A stretch of DNA of 64,000 nt from Pseudarthrobacter phenanthrenivorans Sphe3 (GCF_000189535.1 NC_015145.1:2976001-3040000), one strand, 5' to 3'. Positions 1 to 9,076 are shown, numbered from the stretch's first letter. A program made the numbers and translations. The notes: generated from the letters alone by a model not told the origin.

Positions 1-565
1 AGTCGGTGCGCTGCTCAACACGGGTTGCTTCCACGCGGAAAGTAACCTTCAGCACCGGCGAGTAGATGGAGTCGACTGGGATACGGCCGATCTCTGCATC
101 GCCGGACTTGTTCTGAGCTGCCGAAACGTAGCCGCGGCCGCGCTCGATGGTCAGTTCGAGTTCGAACTTGCCCTTCGAGTTCAGCGTGGCAATGTGCAGA
201 TCCGGGTTGTGGAATTCGACGCCGGCCGGCGGAGCGATGTCCGCGGCGGTGACGACTCCGGGGCCCTGCTTGCGCAGGTAGGCAACAACCGGCTCATCGT
301 GCTCAGAGGAAACCGAGAGGCTCTTGATGTTCAGGATGATCTCAGTGACATCTTCCTTGACACCCGGAACCGTGGTGAACTCGTGCAGCACGCCATCGAT
401 CCGGATGCTGGTTACGGCAGCACCGGGGATGGAGGAGAGCAGGGTACGGCGGAGGGAGTTTCCGAGGGTGTAGCCGAAGCCCGGTTCCAGCGGTTCAATG
501 ATGAAACGCGAACGGTTTTCGGAGACTACCTCTTCGGAGAGGGTGGGGCGCTGTGCAATGAGCAC
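1..565 (-). CDS. rpoA: DNA-directed RNA polymerase subunit alpha, partial (3' end outside window)
   Basis: The minus strand starts with GTG at 565, preceded by an AGGAAA ribosome-binding site, and reads [12 protein letters not shown], the usual actinobacterial alpha-subunit start. The reading frame runs off the left window edge, so about 188 of some 335 residues are present: the N-terminal dimerisation domain that nucleates assembly of beta and beta-prime. It is the last visible gene of the infA-rpmJ-rpsM-rpsK-rpoA block. The 131 bp before it carry a TATATGA motif that is also found upstream of rpoB. rpsD, which lies between rpsK and rpoA in many actinobacteria, is absent here. Confidence 0.96.
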   Translation of the reverse strand, partial: MLIAQRPTLSEEVVSENRSRFIIEPLEPGFGYTLGNSLRRTLLSSIPGAAVTSIRIDGVLHEFTTVPGVKEDVTEIILNIKSLSVSSEHDEPVVAYLRKQGPGVVTAADIAPPAGVEFHNPDLHIATLNSKGKFELELTIERGRGYVSAAQNKSGDAEIGRIPVDSIYSPVLKVTFRVEATRVEQRTD

Positions 566-587
566 TTAGGTTTCCTTTCGGCGAGCA

Positions 588-600
588 TCCGCTATATGAC
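588..600 (-). promoter_or_regulatory. Motif shared by the rpoA and rpoB upstream regions
   Basis: Plus-strand TCCGCTATATGAC lies 23 bp upstream of the rpoA start. The identical 13-mer occurs at 38839-38851 and an 11-bp version at 38933-38943, both upstream of rpoB. No function is known to me. It could be part of a promoter or an RNA-level signal shared by RNA polymerase genes. Confidence 0.35.
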
Positions 601-696
601 GCAACACAGGTGGTGGAAATTCGGTCTGAAGACTTAACGCGCTGGGCTTGCCCGCACCATCAATGGTCCGGGCAAGCTCATGCGGCGTCGAAAGCC

Positions 697-1098
697 TTAG
701 ACGCGGCGGCGCTTCGGCGGGCGGCAGCCGTTGTGGGCGGCGGGGGTGACGTCCTGGATGGAGCCAACCTCGAGGCCTGCGGCCTGCAGCGAACGGATCG
801 CGGTCTCGCGTCCTGAACCCGGTCCCTTGACGAAAACGTCAACCTTGCGCATGCCGTGCTCCTGGGCACGCTTGGCAGCAGCTTCGGCAGCCATCTGGGC
901 TGCGAACGGGGTGGACTTACGCGAGCCCTTGAAGCCAACCTCACCTGAGGAAGCCCAAGAGATAACAGCGCCGGTCGGATCCGTGATGGAAACGATGGTG
1001 TTGTTAAAAGTGCTCTTGATGTGCGCCTGGCCAAGCGCGATATTCTTCTTGTCCTTCTTACGCGGCTTGCGAACCGCGCCACGAGTCTTCGGGGGCAT
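697..1098 (-). CDS. rpsK: 30S ribosomal protein S11
   Basis: S11 lies on the 30S platform beside the mRNA exit path. The 133-residue product starts [18 protein letters not shown], has the conserved [12 protein letters not shown] stretch and ends in the basic tail CRPPKRRRV that contacts 16S rRNA. It follows rpsM by 54 bp and precedes rpoA, the standard alpha-operon order. Length and sequence are full and normal. Confidence 0.99.
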   Translation of the reverse strand: MPPKTRGAVRKPRKKDKKNIALGQAHIKSTFNNTIVSITDPTGAVISWASSGEVGFKGSRKSTPFAAQMAAEAAAKRAQEHGMRKVDVFVKGPGSGRETAIRSLQAAGLEVGSIQDVTPAAHNGCRPPKRRRV

Positions 1099-1152
1099 TA
1101 TTTCTCCTACAGAAAGTTATCGGGGGAAAGTCCGTTAATCCCGGCGGGGATT

Positions 1153-1527
1153 TTAACGGGCCTTCTTCTTGCCGGCGACGGTGCGCTTCGGGCCCTTGCG
1201 GGTACGGGCGTTGGTCTTCGTACGCTGTCCGCGTACGGGCAGGCCCTTGCGGTGGCGCAGGCCTTCGTAGCTGCCGATTTCAACCTTGCGGCGGATATCT
1301 GCTGCTACTTCGCGGCGAAGGTCACCCTCAACCTTGTAGTTGCCTTCAATGTAGTCACGCAGCTCAACCAGCTGGGCATCGGTCAGGTCCTTGACGCGAA
1401 CGTCAGCGCTGATGCCAGTGGCGGCCAGGGTTTCGTGTGCACGGGTCTTGCCCACGCCGTAGATGTAAGTAAGCGCAATTTCCAGCCGCTTTTCGCGGGG
1501 AATGTCTACGCCAGCGAGACGAGCCAT
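1153..1527 (-). CDS. rpsM: 30S ribosomal protein S13
   Basis: S13 sits in the 30S head, forms intersubunit bridges with L5 and contacts P-site tRNA. The 124-residue product starts [16 protein letters not shown] and contains the GVGKTRAHE helix-hairpin segment and the [16 protein letters not shown]-terminal tail that reaches the decoding region. Its start has an AGGAG site just upstream. It lies between rpmJ and rpsK in the expected order. Confidence 0.99.
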   Translation of the reverse strand: MARLAGVDIPREKRLEIALTYIYGVGKTRAHETLAATGISADVRVKDLTDAQLVELRDYIEGNYKVEGDLRREVAADIRRKVEIGSYEGLRHRKGLPVRGQRTKTNARTRKGPKRTVAGKKKAR

Positions 1528-1701
1528 AGTGGCAGTACTCCTTGATAAACCGGAGGTCGTAGGCAGTACACCCGCACGTTCCGTGCGGCCCCAGCCTCCG
1601 ACCGGGGGTTAGCTGCCCGGGCTCCATACGTCCCAGATCAGCTTGTGCTGCCTTTATTTACTTGCGTGGGTTAACAACCCAGGATTTCCCAGTGAAGGGA
1701 A

Positions 1702-1815
1702 TTAGCCCTGGCGCTGCTTGTGGCGCGGGTTCTCGCAGATCACCATGACCCGGCCATTACGGCGGATCACTTTGCACTTTTCGCAGATCTGCTTGACGCT
1801 CGGCTTGACCTTCAT
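1702..1815 (-). CDS. rpmJ: 50S ribosomal protein L36
   Basis: A 37-residue gene reading [16 protein letters not shown] and ending RHKQRQG. The two cysteines of CEKC, a third cysteine and a histidine make the zinc-ribbon form of L36, which packs near 23S rRNA domains II and V. It lies between infA and rpsM, its usual place. An AAAGGAAT site lies just before the ATG. Confidence 0.97.
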   Translation of the reverse strand: MKVKPSVKQICEKCKVIRRNGRVMVICENPRHKQRQG

Positions 1816-1884
1816 GGCATTCCTTTGCGTGTAACAGTTGGTCAACTGGAGCGGCGCCAGCTCACACCGGGGCCGCCCAGCAAT

Positions 1885-2106
1885 TTACTTGTAGCGGTAG
1901 ACGATACGACCACGGGTGAGGTCGTACGGGCTCAGCTCCACCACTACGCGGTCCTCAGGGAGAATCCTGATGTAGTGCTGACGCATCTTTCCAGAGATAT
2001 GTGCCAGTACGATGTGCTTGTTGGTGAGCTCAACGCGAAACATCGCGTTAGGCAGCGCCTCGGTCACAACGCCTTCGATCTCAATGACCCCGTCCTTCTT
2101 GGCCAT
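1885..2106 (-). CDS. infA: Translation initiation factor IF-1
   Basis: IF-1 binds the 30S A site and supports IF-2 and IF-3 during initiation. The product is a 73-residue S1/OB-fold protein, [14 protein letters not shown] to GRIVYRYK. The ATG at 2106 is chosen because it gives the exact family length and has GGAGGGT upstream; the frame stays open further upstream but that extension resembles nothing. It heads the rpmJ-rpsM-rpsK-rpoA group. The 169 bp upstream are AT-richer than average and probably hold its promoter. Confidence 0.98.
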   Translation of the reverse strand: MAKKDGVIEIEGVVTEALPNAMFRVELTNKHIVLAHISGKMRQHYIRILPEDRVVVELSPYDLTRGRIVYRYK

Positions 2107-2275
2107 ACCCTCCGCTAACTGTTTGTTGCCGCAGTCCTGCCCGATTGCACCGGTCATGACCACGAACGTTTTTGTTGGATCGATTGTCCACTCCGGGACC
2201 CAAAAGGGCGTGGCAGTCCAGACAACCAACAAACAACACTACTCTGATTCCCGGTAAAAGTTAAATCCAGCAATG

Positions 2276-3220
2276 CTAGCGCATCTCTGCCCCGTACGCA
2301 CCATAGTGGCCTGCCGGGGTCGTCACGGCTGCAGCGCTGGCCACGCCGTCAAGGATGGCCAAACGTACGACGTCGGCTGCCGCGCTCTGCAGCGTAATAA
2401 GGCTGAGCTGCCGGGCAGGTTCGTCCGAGCGGTCCAGTGCCACGGCTTGGGTTGCAAGGCAAAAGACGGTGTCGCCGTCAGCAAGGGTGTGGCTGGGACT
2501 CAGCGCCCGGGCGATGCCCGCATGCGAAGCGGAAGCGGTCCGCTTGCACTCGGCGACGTCAAGGATGGCATTCGTGGCAACAACAACAAGCGTTGTGTTG
2601 AGCGGCGGTCCAGCCACCGACTCCTGGAGAACCGTGTGCCCGACCAGCGGCAGGCCCAGCGCGTTCACCACGGCCAGTGCCCCCACAAGCACCCCACCTT
2701 CCAGCGAGACCGAAGCTGTCCCCACCCCGCCCTTGTAGGTCCTGCCAAGCAGCGCACCGGTGCCGGCACCCACGTTGCCGCGTCCGACGTCGTGCCCTTC
2801 CTCCTGCCCCCCAGCGGCGGCGGCTGCAGCGTAGCCCATGTCCGCCGTCGGACGTGCCGAAAAGTCCCCGCCCCTGCCAAGGTCGAAGATCGCGGCGGCC
2901 GGAACGATGGGAACCACTCCCCCGGGCACGGCGAAGCCGCGGCCGTTCTCCTCGCACCAGCGCTGGGCGCCGGAGGCTGAGGCCAGGCCGTAGGCACTGC
3001 CGCCGGTCAGCACCACGGCGTCCACTGCGCTGACCAGCGTGGTGGGATCCAGGGCGTCGGTCTCATGGGTGGCCGGCCCGCCGCCCTGGACGTCCACCGA
3101 TCCCAACGTGCCTGCCGGGGGCAGCACCACTGTCACGCCACTCAGCCAGCCGTCGTCGGACTTTTGCTGATGCCCCACCCGGACTCCCGGCACGTCAGTG
3201 ATTGCTCCCATGGCACCCAT
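2276..3220 (-). CDS. P1 (DmpA/NylC-type) N-terminal nucleophile peptidase
   Basis: A 314-residue member of the P1/S58 peptidase family, which includes DmpA aminopeptidase and the 6-aminohexanoate oligomer hydrolase NylC. These are made as a precursor and split themselves to expose a nucleophile. The start MGAITDVPGVRVGH and the LTGGSAYGL block are typical. The probable autocleavage site is N208-T209 in GPPLNTT, matching the NylC Asn/Thr pair rather than the Gly/Ser pair of DmpA. A GGAGGG site precedes the ATG at 3220. It sits between infA and map, in an otherwise conserved translation cluster, and is followed upstream by a 66-bp palindromic repeat. The natural substrate is unknown. Confidence 0.88.
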   Translation of the reverse strand: MGAMGAITDVPGVRVGHQQKSDDGWLSGVTVVLPPAGTLGSVDVQGGGPATHETDALDPTTLVSAVDAVVLTGGSAYGLASASGAQRWCEENGRGFAVPGGVVPIVPAAAIFDLGRGGDFSARPTADMGYAAAAAAGGQEEGHDVGRGNVGAGTGALLGRTYKGGVGTASVSLEGGVLVGALAVVNALGLPLVGHTVLQESVAGPPLNTTLVVVATNAILDVAECKRTASASHAGIARALSPSHTLADGDTVFCLATQAVALDRSDEPARQLSLITLQSAAADVVRLAILDGVASAAAVTTPAGHYGAYGAEMR

Positions 3221-3235
3221 TGTTCCCCCTCCCCC

Positions 3236-3301
3236 CCCAACTAGGTAGCGCTAAGTGTCGTTTTGAGGGCCCAAAACGACACTTAGCGCTACCTAGTTGG
3301 G
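3236..3301. repeat. 66-bp palindromic repeat, copy 1
   Basis: Perfect 29-bp inverted repeat around an 8-nt loop (3265-3272). The arms contain GGTAGCGCTAAGTGTCGTTT. The same 66-bp unit recurs at 31108-31173 and 40881-40946, always between genes. It lies between map and the P1 peptidase gene, both on the minus strand. It behaves like a REP or small palindromic mobile element; no encoded protein. Confidence 0.93.
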
Positions 3302-3316
3302 AAGAAGGGAGGGGAC

Positions 3317-4144
3317 CTAAGGGATCGGGACCGGGGTGACGCCCAGCGGCACCAAGTGCTCCGCGCCGCCGTCGGGCGCTGACAGCACCCAGATGCCTTT
3401 CTCGTGGACCGCAACGGAATGCTCCCACTGGCAGGACCGCTTCCCGTCGGTGGTGACCACGGTCCAGTCATCTTCCAGGACCGCGGTTTCGATGCCGCCG
3501 CGGACCAGCATGGGCTCGATCGCCAGGCACAGTCCCGGCTTGATCTTGGGGCCGCGGTGGCTGGTGCGGTAGTTCAGCACGTCGGGGGCCATGTGCATTT
3601 CGGAACCGATGCCGTGGCCCACATAGTCCTCGAGGATCCCGAGCGGTTTGCCGGGAACGGACGAGACGTAGTCATCGATTGCAGCCCCAATGTCGCCCAC
3701 GTGCTTTCCGGTGGCCAGCGCGGCAATGCCGTGCCACATCGCTGCGCGCGTCACGTCCGAGAGGCGCTGGTCCTCCGGATCGGCCGTGCCTACAACGACG
3801 GTCCTTGCGGAATCGGAGTGCCAGCCGTTGACGATCGCGCCGCCGTCGATTGAGATGATGTCCCCGTCATTGAGGACCCGGCTGCCCGGGATGCCGTGGA
3901 CCACTTCCTCGTTGACCGATGTGCAGATGGTGGCCGGAAAGCCGTGGTAACCAAGAAAGTTGGACTTTGCGCCCGCTTCGTTCAGGACCGCGGCGAAAAC
4001 GTCGTCGAGGTGCTTGGTGGTGACACCGGGAACGGCGGCCGCCACGGCAGCGTCAAGGGCACGACTCAGGACCAAGCCTGCCTCGTGCATGGTGCGCATC
4101 TGGGCGTTGGTCTTGTATTCGATACGGGGCTGGCCAAAGGCCAT
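3317..4144 (-). CDS. map: Methionine aminopeptidase, type I
   Basis: Removes the initiator methionine from new proteins using two metal ions. The 275-residue product has all five metal ligands: D100 (ISIDGG), D111 (HSDSART), H177 (GHGIG), E210 (AIEPM) and E241 (WEHSVAV), plus H83 in VVHGIP. The ATG at 4144 is preferred to an in-frame ATG 15 bp earlier because it has GAAAGGAAACACC in front. It follows adk in the usual secY-adk-map order, but a strong hairpin separates it from adk. The protein is longer than the basic 250-260 residues, as in many actinobacteria. Confidence 0.97.
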   Translation of the reverse strand: MAFGQPRIEYKTNAQMRTMHEAGLVLSRALDAAVAAAVPGVTTKHLDDVFAAVLNEAGAKSNFLGYHGFPATICTSVNEEVVHGIPGSRVLNDGDIISIDGGAIVNGWHSDSARTVVVGTADPEDQRLSDVTRAAMWHGIAALATGKHVGDIGAAIDDYVSSVPGKPLGILEDYVGHGIGSEMHMAPDVLNYRTSHRGPKIKPGLCLAIEPMLVRGGIETAVLEDDWTVVTTDGKRSCQWEHSVAVHEKGIWVLSAPDGGAEHLVPLGVTPVPIP

Positions 4145-4165
4145 GGTGTTTCCTTTCAAATGGCT

Positions 4166-4196
4166 GAGGCTCCTCCCGTCTACCGGGAGGAGCCTC
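4166..4196 (-). terminator. Perfect 13-bp hairpin between adk and map
   Basis: Arms 4166-4178 and 4184-4196 (GAGGCTCCTCCCG and its complement) around a 5-nt loop. It follows adk and ends 22 bp before the map start, without a clear U-run. It may be an intrinsic terminator or an attenuator that lowers map expression relative to secY-adk. Confidence 0.7.
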
Positions 4197-4215
4197 GGAA
4201 AAGCTGTGCGCTGGG

Positions 4216-4794
4216 TCAGGCTGCCTGGGCAGCCTTGATGGCTTCCATGACGCGGTCGGTGACCTCGTCGATGGGGCCGATGCCATCCACCTGGGTGAGG
4301 ATGCCGCGTTCGGCGTACTTGGCCACTACGGCTTCCGTCTGCTCGTGGTAGAGGTCAAGGCGGTGGCGGATGACGGCTTCATTGTCGTCGCTCCGGCCCG
4401 TTTCCTTGGCCCGGCCCAGCAGGCGGTGGACGAGTTCCTCATCGTCGGCAGTCAGCTGCAGGACGACGTCGAGCTTTTCCTCGCCCTTGGCGAGAATCTC
4501 ATCCAGGTAGTCCACCTGCGCCGTGGTGCGGGGGTAACCGTCCAGCAGGAAGCCGTTTTCGACGTCGGCCTCGCTGAGCCGGTCCCGCACCATCTTGTTG
4601 GTCACGCTGTCCGGAACGAAGTCGCCGTTGTCCATGTACTTCTTGGCCTCGATGCCAAGGGGCGTTTCGCCCTTCACGTTCGCACGGAAGATGTCACCGG
4701 TGGAGATGGCCACAACGCCAAGGCGCTCTGAAATCCGCTCCGCCTGCGTACCTTTTCCTGAACCGGGAGGTCCAATAATCAACATTCTCGTCAT
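4216..4794 (-). CDS. adk: Adenylate kinase
   Basis: Interconverts ATP + AMP and 2 ADP. The 192-residue protein has the P-loop GPPGSGKGT (residues 8-16), the AMP-binding STGDIFR and LLDGYPRT segments, and a short LID (GRAKETGRSDD) without the zinc-binding insertion, as in other actinobacteria. The ATG overlaps the secY stop by 4 bp (4791-4794), indicating translational coupling. Complete and ordinary. Confidence 0.99.
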   Translation of the reverse strand: MTRMLIIGPPGSGKGTQAERISERLGVVAISTGDIFRANVKGETPLGIEAKKYMDNGDFVPDSVTNKMVRDRLSEADVENGFLLDGYPRTTAQVDYLDEILAKGEEKLDVVLQLTADDEELVHRLLGRAKETGRSDDNEAVIRHRLDLYHEQTEAVVAKYAERGILTQVDGIGPIDEVTDRVMEAIKAAQAA

Positions 4795-6101
4795 CGCAAA
4801 AGCCCTTCGTAGTGACGTTGTTGTAGCTGCGCATCAATCTGCTTGACGGTCTCCAGGCCAACGCCCACCATGATCAGGATCGAGGTGCCACCGAACGGGA
4901 AGTTCTGGTTTGCGTTGATCAGCACCAGTGCAACCAGCGGGATCAGCGCCACGAAGCCGAGGTACAGGGCTCCGGGCAGGGTGATCCGGGAGAGCACGTA
5001 CTGCAGATAGTCAGCGGTCGGCTTACCCGCGCGGATACCCGGGATAAAGCCGCCGTACTTCTTCATGTTGTCTGAGACTTCTTCAGGGTTGAAGGTGATC
5101 GCGACGTAGAAGTAGGTAAAGAAAACGATCATGGCGAAGTAGAGCACCATGTAGATGGGCTGGTCACCGCGGACCAGGTTGTTGTTGATCCATTCAACCC
5201 ACGGCTGGATCGGTTCGCCGGCTCGGGGCTGGTTGAACTGGGAGATCAGGCCCGGCAGGTAAAGCATGGAGGAAGCGAAGATCACGGGGATCACGCCGGC
5301 CATGTTCACCTTGATGGGGATGTAGGTGCTGGTACCGCCCACGGTGCGGCGGCCAATCATCCGCTTGGCGTACTGCACCGGAACGCGGCGCTGCGACTGC
5401 TCGACGAAGACCACCAGCGCCACCGTCAGCAGGCCGACGGCGAGGACGGTGAAGAACGTTGCGGGGCCCTGCGAGGTCCAGATGGCGCCCAGGGAGGTGG
5501 GGAACGTGGCTGCGATGGACGTGAAGATGAGCAGGGACATGCCGTTGCCCACGCCCTTCTCCGTCACGAGCTCGCCCATCCACATGATCAGGCCGGTGCC
5601 GGCAGTCAGCGTGATGATGATCAGGATGGTGGTGATCACGCTGTCGTCAGGAATGATCTCCAGTGCACAGCCGGGCAGCAGCTGGCCGGAGCGGGCCAGG
5701 GACACCAGGGTGGTGGCGTTGAGCAGGCCCAGCGCAATGGTGAGGTACCGGGTGTACTGGGTCAGCTTTGACTGACCCGAGGCGCCCTCTTCGTAGAGCT
5801 GCTGGAACCGGGGAATGACCACCCGCAGCAGCTGGACGATGATGCTGGCCGTAATGTACGGCATGATGCCCAGGGCGAAGATGGACACCTGGAGCAACGC
5901 GCCGCCGCTGAACAGGTTAACGAGCTGGTACAGCCCGCCTGCGGTCTGACCGTTCTGCAAGCATTGCTGGACATTCTGGTAGTTCACACCTGGCGAGGGA
6001 ATGAAAGCACCCAAGCGGAAAATGGTGATGATTCCCAGCGTGAACAACAACTTGCGTCGCAGATCAGGCGTGCGAAAGGCCCGGCCAAATGCGCTAAGCA
6101 A
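4791..6101 (-). CDS. secY: Protein translocase subunit SecY
   Basis: Central channel of the Sec translocon in the cytoplasmic membrane; partners are SecE (47095-47379 here) and SecG. The protein has ten hydrophobic segments, the SecY plug-region sequence GGALLQVSIFALGIMPYITAS and the C-terminal RHYEGLLR. I place the start at TTG 6101 (LLSAFGRAFRTPDLRRK), which has AGGAGG upstream and gives 436 residues; an in-frame start 57 bp earlier would add an unconserved tail. secY has its own candidate promoter and is separated from rplO by a terminator. Confidence 0.97.
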   Translation of the reverse strand: MLSAFGRAFRTPDLRRKLLFTLGIITIFRLGAFIPSPGVNYQNVQQCLQNGQTAGGLYQLVNLFSGGALLQVSIFALGIMPYITASIIVQLLRVVIPRFQQLYEEGASGQSKLTQYTRYLTIALGLLNATTLVSLARSGQLLPGCALEIIPDDSVITTILIIITLTAGTGLIMWMGELVTEKGVGNGMSLLIFTSIAATFPTSLGAIWTSQGPATFFTVLAVGLLTVALVVFVEQSQRRVPVQYAKRMIGRRTVGGTSTYIPIKVNMAGVIPVIFASSMLYLPGLISQFNQPRAGEPIQPWVEWINNNLVRGDQPIYMVLYFAMIVFFTYFYVAITFNPEEVSDNMKKYGGFIPGIRAGKPTADYLQYVLSRITLPGALYLGFVALIPLVALVLINANQNFPFGGTSILIMVGVGLETVKQIDAQLQQRHYEGLLR

Positions 6102-6161
6102 GCGTCCTCCTGTGGTGTTTATAAGAGTGGTGTGATGGGGATCTATAAATCCCAACAACCG

Positions 6162-6189
6162 AGTCTAACGGTTGTATGCGCCATGCGAA
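6162..6189 (-). promoter_or_regulatory. Candidate secY promoter
   Basis: On the minus strand TTCGCA (6184-6189) and TAGACT (6162-6167) are 16 bp apart, about 60 bp before the secY start and just after the rplO terminator. TAGACT hexamers also occur upstream of rpsL and in the rplJ leader promoter, supporting it as a local -10 form. Confidence 0.5.
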
Positions 6190-6245
6190 CAATCCGCGCT
6201 GGCGCTCGTGCGCCGGATGGCGCGGAAAAAACGCCGGGCGGATGG

Positions 6246-6289
6246 AAAAAACTCCCGGCCCCGGGGCCATAGCCCCAAGACCGGGAGTT
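6246..6289 (-). terminator. Intrinsic terminator after rplO
   Basis: Minus-strand stem AACTCCCGG/CCGGGAGTT (6281-6289 with 6250-6258) encloses a smaller GGGGC/GCCCC hairpin and is followed by TTTTTT. It should end spc-operon transcripts before secY. Confidence 0.85.
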
Positions 6290-6316
6290 CAACAACGGGC
6301 TTGCAGCCCACCGGCA

Positions 6317-6802
6317 CTAGAGAGCGGTGGTGCTTCCGCCTGCTGCGGCAATCTTTTCAGCAGCGCTGGCCGAGAATGCGTGGGCGGTGACGTCAACCTT
6401 GACGGTGATGTCGCCGGTGCCCAGCACCTTGACGGGCTGGTTCTTGCGAACGGCACCCTTTTCGACCAGGTTCTCCACGGTGACAGCGCCACCTTCAGGG
6501 AACAGCTCGTTGAGCTTGTCCAGGTTTACAACCTGGAACTCAACGCGGAACGGGTTCTTGAAGCCGCGCAGCTTGGGCAGGCGCATGTGCAGCGGCAGCT
6601 GGCCGCCGGCAAAGCCAGCCTTTACCTGGTAGCGGGCTGCAGTACCCTTGGTACCGCGACCAGCGGTCTTACCCTTGGATGCTTCACCACGACCAACACG
6701 GGTCTTGGCGGTCTTGGCACCCGGGGCGGGACGCAGGTGGTGAACCTTCAGGGCGTTCTGCTTCTCAGCAGCCTGTGCCTTATCAGCAGTGTTCTCTGCC
6801 AT
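6317..6802 (-). CDS. rplO: 50S ribosomal protein L15
   Basis: Late-assembly 50S protein binding 23S rRNA. It has 161 residues with the Gly/Lys-rich [19 protein letters not shown] segment after an extra N-terminal tail ([17 protein letters not shown]) common in this group, and the conserved [16 protein letters not shown]. It starts immediately after the rpmD stop (6803) and ends before a strong intrinsic terminator. Confidence 0.99.
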   Translation of the reverse strand: MAENTADKAQAAEKQNALKVHHLRPAPGAKTAKTRVGRGEASKGKTAGRGTKGTAARYQVKAGFAGGQLPLHMRLPKLRGFKNPFRVEFQVVNLDKLNELFPEGGAVTVENLVEKGAVRKNQPVKVLGTGDITVKVDVTAHAFSASAAEKIAAAGGSTTAL

Positions 6803-7009
6803 TTACTTCGCCTCCTCTACCTTTACCAGGTGCGGAACCGTGTTGAGCATTCCCACGGTGACGGCGTCGGCAGTGCGGACAACGGTGTGTCCGATCCGCT
6901 TCAGGCCGAGGGACCGCAGGGTGTCGCGCTGGTTCTGCTTGCCGCCAATGGCGGACTTGATCTGAGTGATCTCCAACTGTGAGTCGGAGGGAATCAGGTT
7001 CTTAGCCAT
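6803..7009 (-). CDS. rpmD: 50S ribosomal protein L30
   Basis: A 68-residue protein with the L30 signature [21 protein letters not shown] and IGHTVVR. L30 binds 5S/23S rRNA in the central protuberance. It is 2 bp downstream of rpsE and abuts rplO, so the three genes are probably co-translated. Confidence 0.98.
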   Translation of the reverse strand: MAKNLIPSDSQLEITQIKSAIGGKQNQRDTLRSLGLKRIGHTVVRTADAVTVGMLNTVPHLVKVEEAK

Positions 7010-7011
7010 GA

Positions 7012-7740
7012 CTAGGCACCTGCCTTCGGGCTCAAGAGGGCCTTCACCAGTGCAGCCGGAGCGATCTCGTCGAGGGGCAGGCCGCGGCGTGCTGCCACTG
7101 CTGCCGGCTCTTCGAGGCGCTTCAGGGCATCAACAGTCGCGTGAACGATGTTGATGGCGTTGGAGGAACCGAGCGACTTGGAGAGGATGTCGTGGATGCC
7201 CACGCACTCCAGTACTGCACGGACCGGACCACCGGCGATAACACCGGTACCGGCGGAAGCCGGACGCAGCATTACGACGCCGGCAGCAGCCTCACCCTGA
7301 ACGCGGTGCGGGATGGTGTTGCCCACGCGGGGAACGCGGAAGAAGGACTTCTTGGCCTCTTCTACGCCCTTCGCGATTGCTGCGGGAACTTCCTTGGCCT
7401 TGCCGTAGCCGACGCCGACCATGCCGTTACCGTCACCGACGACGACCAGGGCGGTGAAGCTGAAGCGACGACCACCCTTGACCACCTTGGAGACGCGGTT
7501 GATGGTGACAACGCGCTCTACGAACTGGCTCTTCTCGGCTTCACGGCCGCCGTCACGGCCGCCACGGCCGCCACGCTCGCCGCGGCCCTGGCCACGGTCG
7601 CCACGCTCGCCGCGACGAGCGCCACCACGGCGGTCGTCGGCAGCTGCGGGTGCAGTGGTCTCAGTGGCCGGAGCAGCTACGGCGTCAGTCGCCTTCTGAT
7701 CTGCAGACACAGTGTCCTTTTCCTTGTTTGCTTCCGTCAC
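7012..7740 (-). CDS. rpsE: 30S ribosomal protein S5 with RG-rich N-terminal extension
   Basis: S5 helps form the mRNA entry tunnel and affects decoding fidelity. The core (from about residue 70, [18 protein letters not shown]) is normal, including [12 protein letters not shown]. The first 70 residues are an added low-complexity region: an acidic/alanine part and then a segment rich in RG, RGG and GRD pairs. Total length is 242 against about 165 in E. coli. The start overlaps the rplR stop by 4 bp. A similar RG-rich tail is on S3 (19910-20743), which is a neighbour of S5 in the ribosome. Confidence 0.98.
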   Translation of the reverse strand: MTEANKEKDTVSADQKATDAVAAPATETTAPAAADDRRGGARRGERGDRGQGRGERGGRGGRDGGREAEKSQFVERVVTINRVSKVVKGGRRFSFTALVVVGDGNGMVGVGYGKAKEVPAAIAKGVEEAKKSFFRVPRVGNTIPHRVQGEAAAGVVMLRPASAGTGVIAGGPVRAVLECVGIHDILSKSLGSSNAINIVHATVDALKRLEEPAAVAARRGLPLDEIAPAALVKALLSPKAGA

Positions 7741-8120
7741 AGCGACAGCCCACCTTCACGTGCACCGTCAGCGACGGCGGCGATCCGGCCGTGGTACTTG
7801 TTACCACCGCGGTCGAAGACAACAGCCTCGATACCGGCAGCCTTGGCACGCTCGGCAACGAGCTCGCCAACGCGCTTGGCCTTGGCAGTCTTGTCGCCGT
7901 CGAATGCACGAAGGTCGGCTTCCAGGGTGGAGGCGCTTGCTACGGTCTGGCCAATGGTGTCATCGACAACCTGGACAAACACGTGGCGTGCGGAGCGGTT
8001 GACGACCAGACGAGGACGTACAGCCGTACCGGAGATGCGCTTACGGATACGAAGCTGGCGGCGGCTGCGCGAAGCAGACTTGCTCTTGTTCGTACGCTTC
8101 TTGTTAATTGAGATGGCCAT
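7737..8120 (-). CDS. rplR: 50S ribosomal protein L18
   Basis: L18 binds 5S rRNA with L5. The 127-residue product has [18 protein letters not shown] and the C-terminal [21 protein letters not shown], both typical. It is 2 bp from rplF and overlaps rpsE by 4 bp. Confidence 0.99.
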   Translation of the reverse strand: MAISINKKRTNKSKSASRSRRQLRIRKRISGTAVRPRLVVNRSARHVFVQVVDDTIGQTVASASTLEADLRAFDGDKTAKAKRVGELVAERAKAAGIEAVVFDRGGNKYHGRIAAVADGAREGGLSL

Positions 8121-8122
8121 GG

Positions 8123-8659
8123 TTACTTACCAGCCTTTCCGACCTTGCGGCGGATGACTTCGCCGGCGTAACGGATGCCCTTGCCCTTGTAGGGGTCCGG
8201 CTTCCGCAGCTTGCGAATGTTGGCAGCAACCTCGCCGACCTGCTGCTTGTTGATACCTGAAACAGAGAGCTTGGTCGGGGTCTCAACTGCAAAGGTGATG
8301 CCCTCCGGTGCGGAGACATTGACCGGGTGGCTGAAACCGAGAGCGAACTCAAGGTCAGATCCCTTGGCCTGAACGCGGTAACCGGTACCAACGATTTCAA
8401 GCTTCTTCTCGTAGCCCTTGGTAACGCCCTCGATCATGTTGGAGATCAGGGTGCGGGTCAGGCCGTGGAGTGAACGGGAGGCGCGCTCGTCGTTCGGGCG
8501 GGCGACAGTCAGGGTGTCTGCTTCCAGGGTGACCTCGATCGGGCTGGCCACAGTGTGGTTCAGCTCGCCCTTGGATCCCTTGACGCTGACGACAGAGCCG
8601 TCAACCTTGACCTCAACGCCGGCAGGAACGGTGATGGGGAGACGTCCAATACGTGACAT
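8123..8659 (-). CDS. rplF: 50S ribosomal protein L6
   Basis: 178-residue L6, which lies near the factor-binding site. It has the two related L6 domains and the C-terminal signature [14 protein letters not shown]. Start [17 protein letters not shown] with GAAAGGAAGAG upstream. Normal spc-operon position. Confidence 0.99.
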   Translation of the reverse strand: MSRIGRLPITVPAGVEVKVDGSVVSVKGSKGELNHTVASPIEVTLEADTLTVARPNDERASRSLHGLTRTLISNMIEGVTKGYEKKLEIVGTGYRVQAKGSDLEFALGFSHPVNVSAPEGITFAVETPTKLSVSGINKQQVGEVAANIRKLRKPDPYKGKGIRYAGEVIRRKVGKAGK

Positions 8660-8677
8660 TATTCTCTTCCTTTCCCG

Positions 8678-9076
8678 TTACCAGACGTACGCGAGGACTT
8701 CGCCGCCCACGCCCTTCTTGCCGGCCTGCTTGTCAGTCAGGAGGCCGGAAGAGGTGGACAGGATTGCGACACCCAGGCCACCGAGCACGTGCGGCAGGTT
8801 GGTGGACTTTGCGTAAACACGCAGGCCCGGCTTGGAGATACGGCGAACGCCAGCGATTGAACGCTCGCGGTTCGGTCCGAACTTGAGCTCGATGGTCAGC
8901 TTCTTGCCAACCTCAGCGTCCTCTTCCTTCCAGCCGGCAATGAAGCCTTCAGCCTTGAGGATGTCGGCAACGCGTGCCTTGAGCTTGCTGTACGGCATGG
9001 TCACGGTGTCGTGGTATGCCGAGTTTGCATTGCGCAGACGCGTAAGCATGTCTGCGACAGGATCTGTCATTGTCAT
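8678..9076 (-). CDS. rpsH: 30S ribosomal protein S8
   Basis: S8 binds the central domain of 16S rRNA and, in E. coli, represses the spc operon. The 132-residue protein starts [17 protein letters not shown] and ends with the family motif [21 protein letters not shown] second in-frame ATG lies 6 bp downstream; either may be used. rpsN, which precedes rpsH in many spc operons, is missing: only 89 bp separate rpsH from rplE. Confidence 0.98.
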   Translation of the reverse strand: MTMTDPVADMLTRLRNANSAYHDTVTMPYSKLKARVADILKAEGFIAGWKEEDAEVGKKLTIELKFGPNRERSIAGVRRISKPGLRVYAKSTNLPHVLGGLGVAILSTSSGLLTDKQAGKKGVGGEVLAYVW

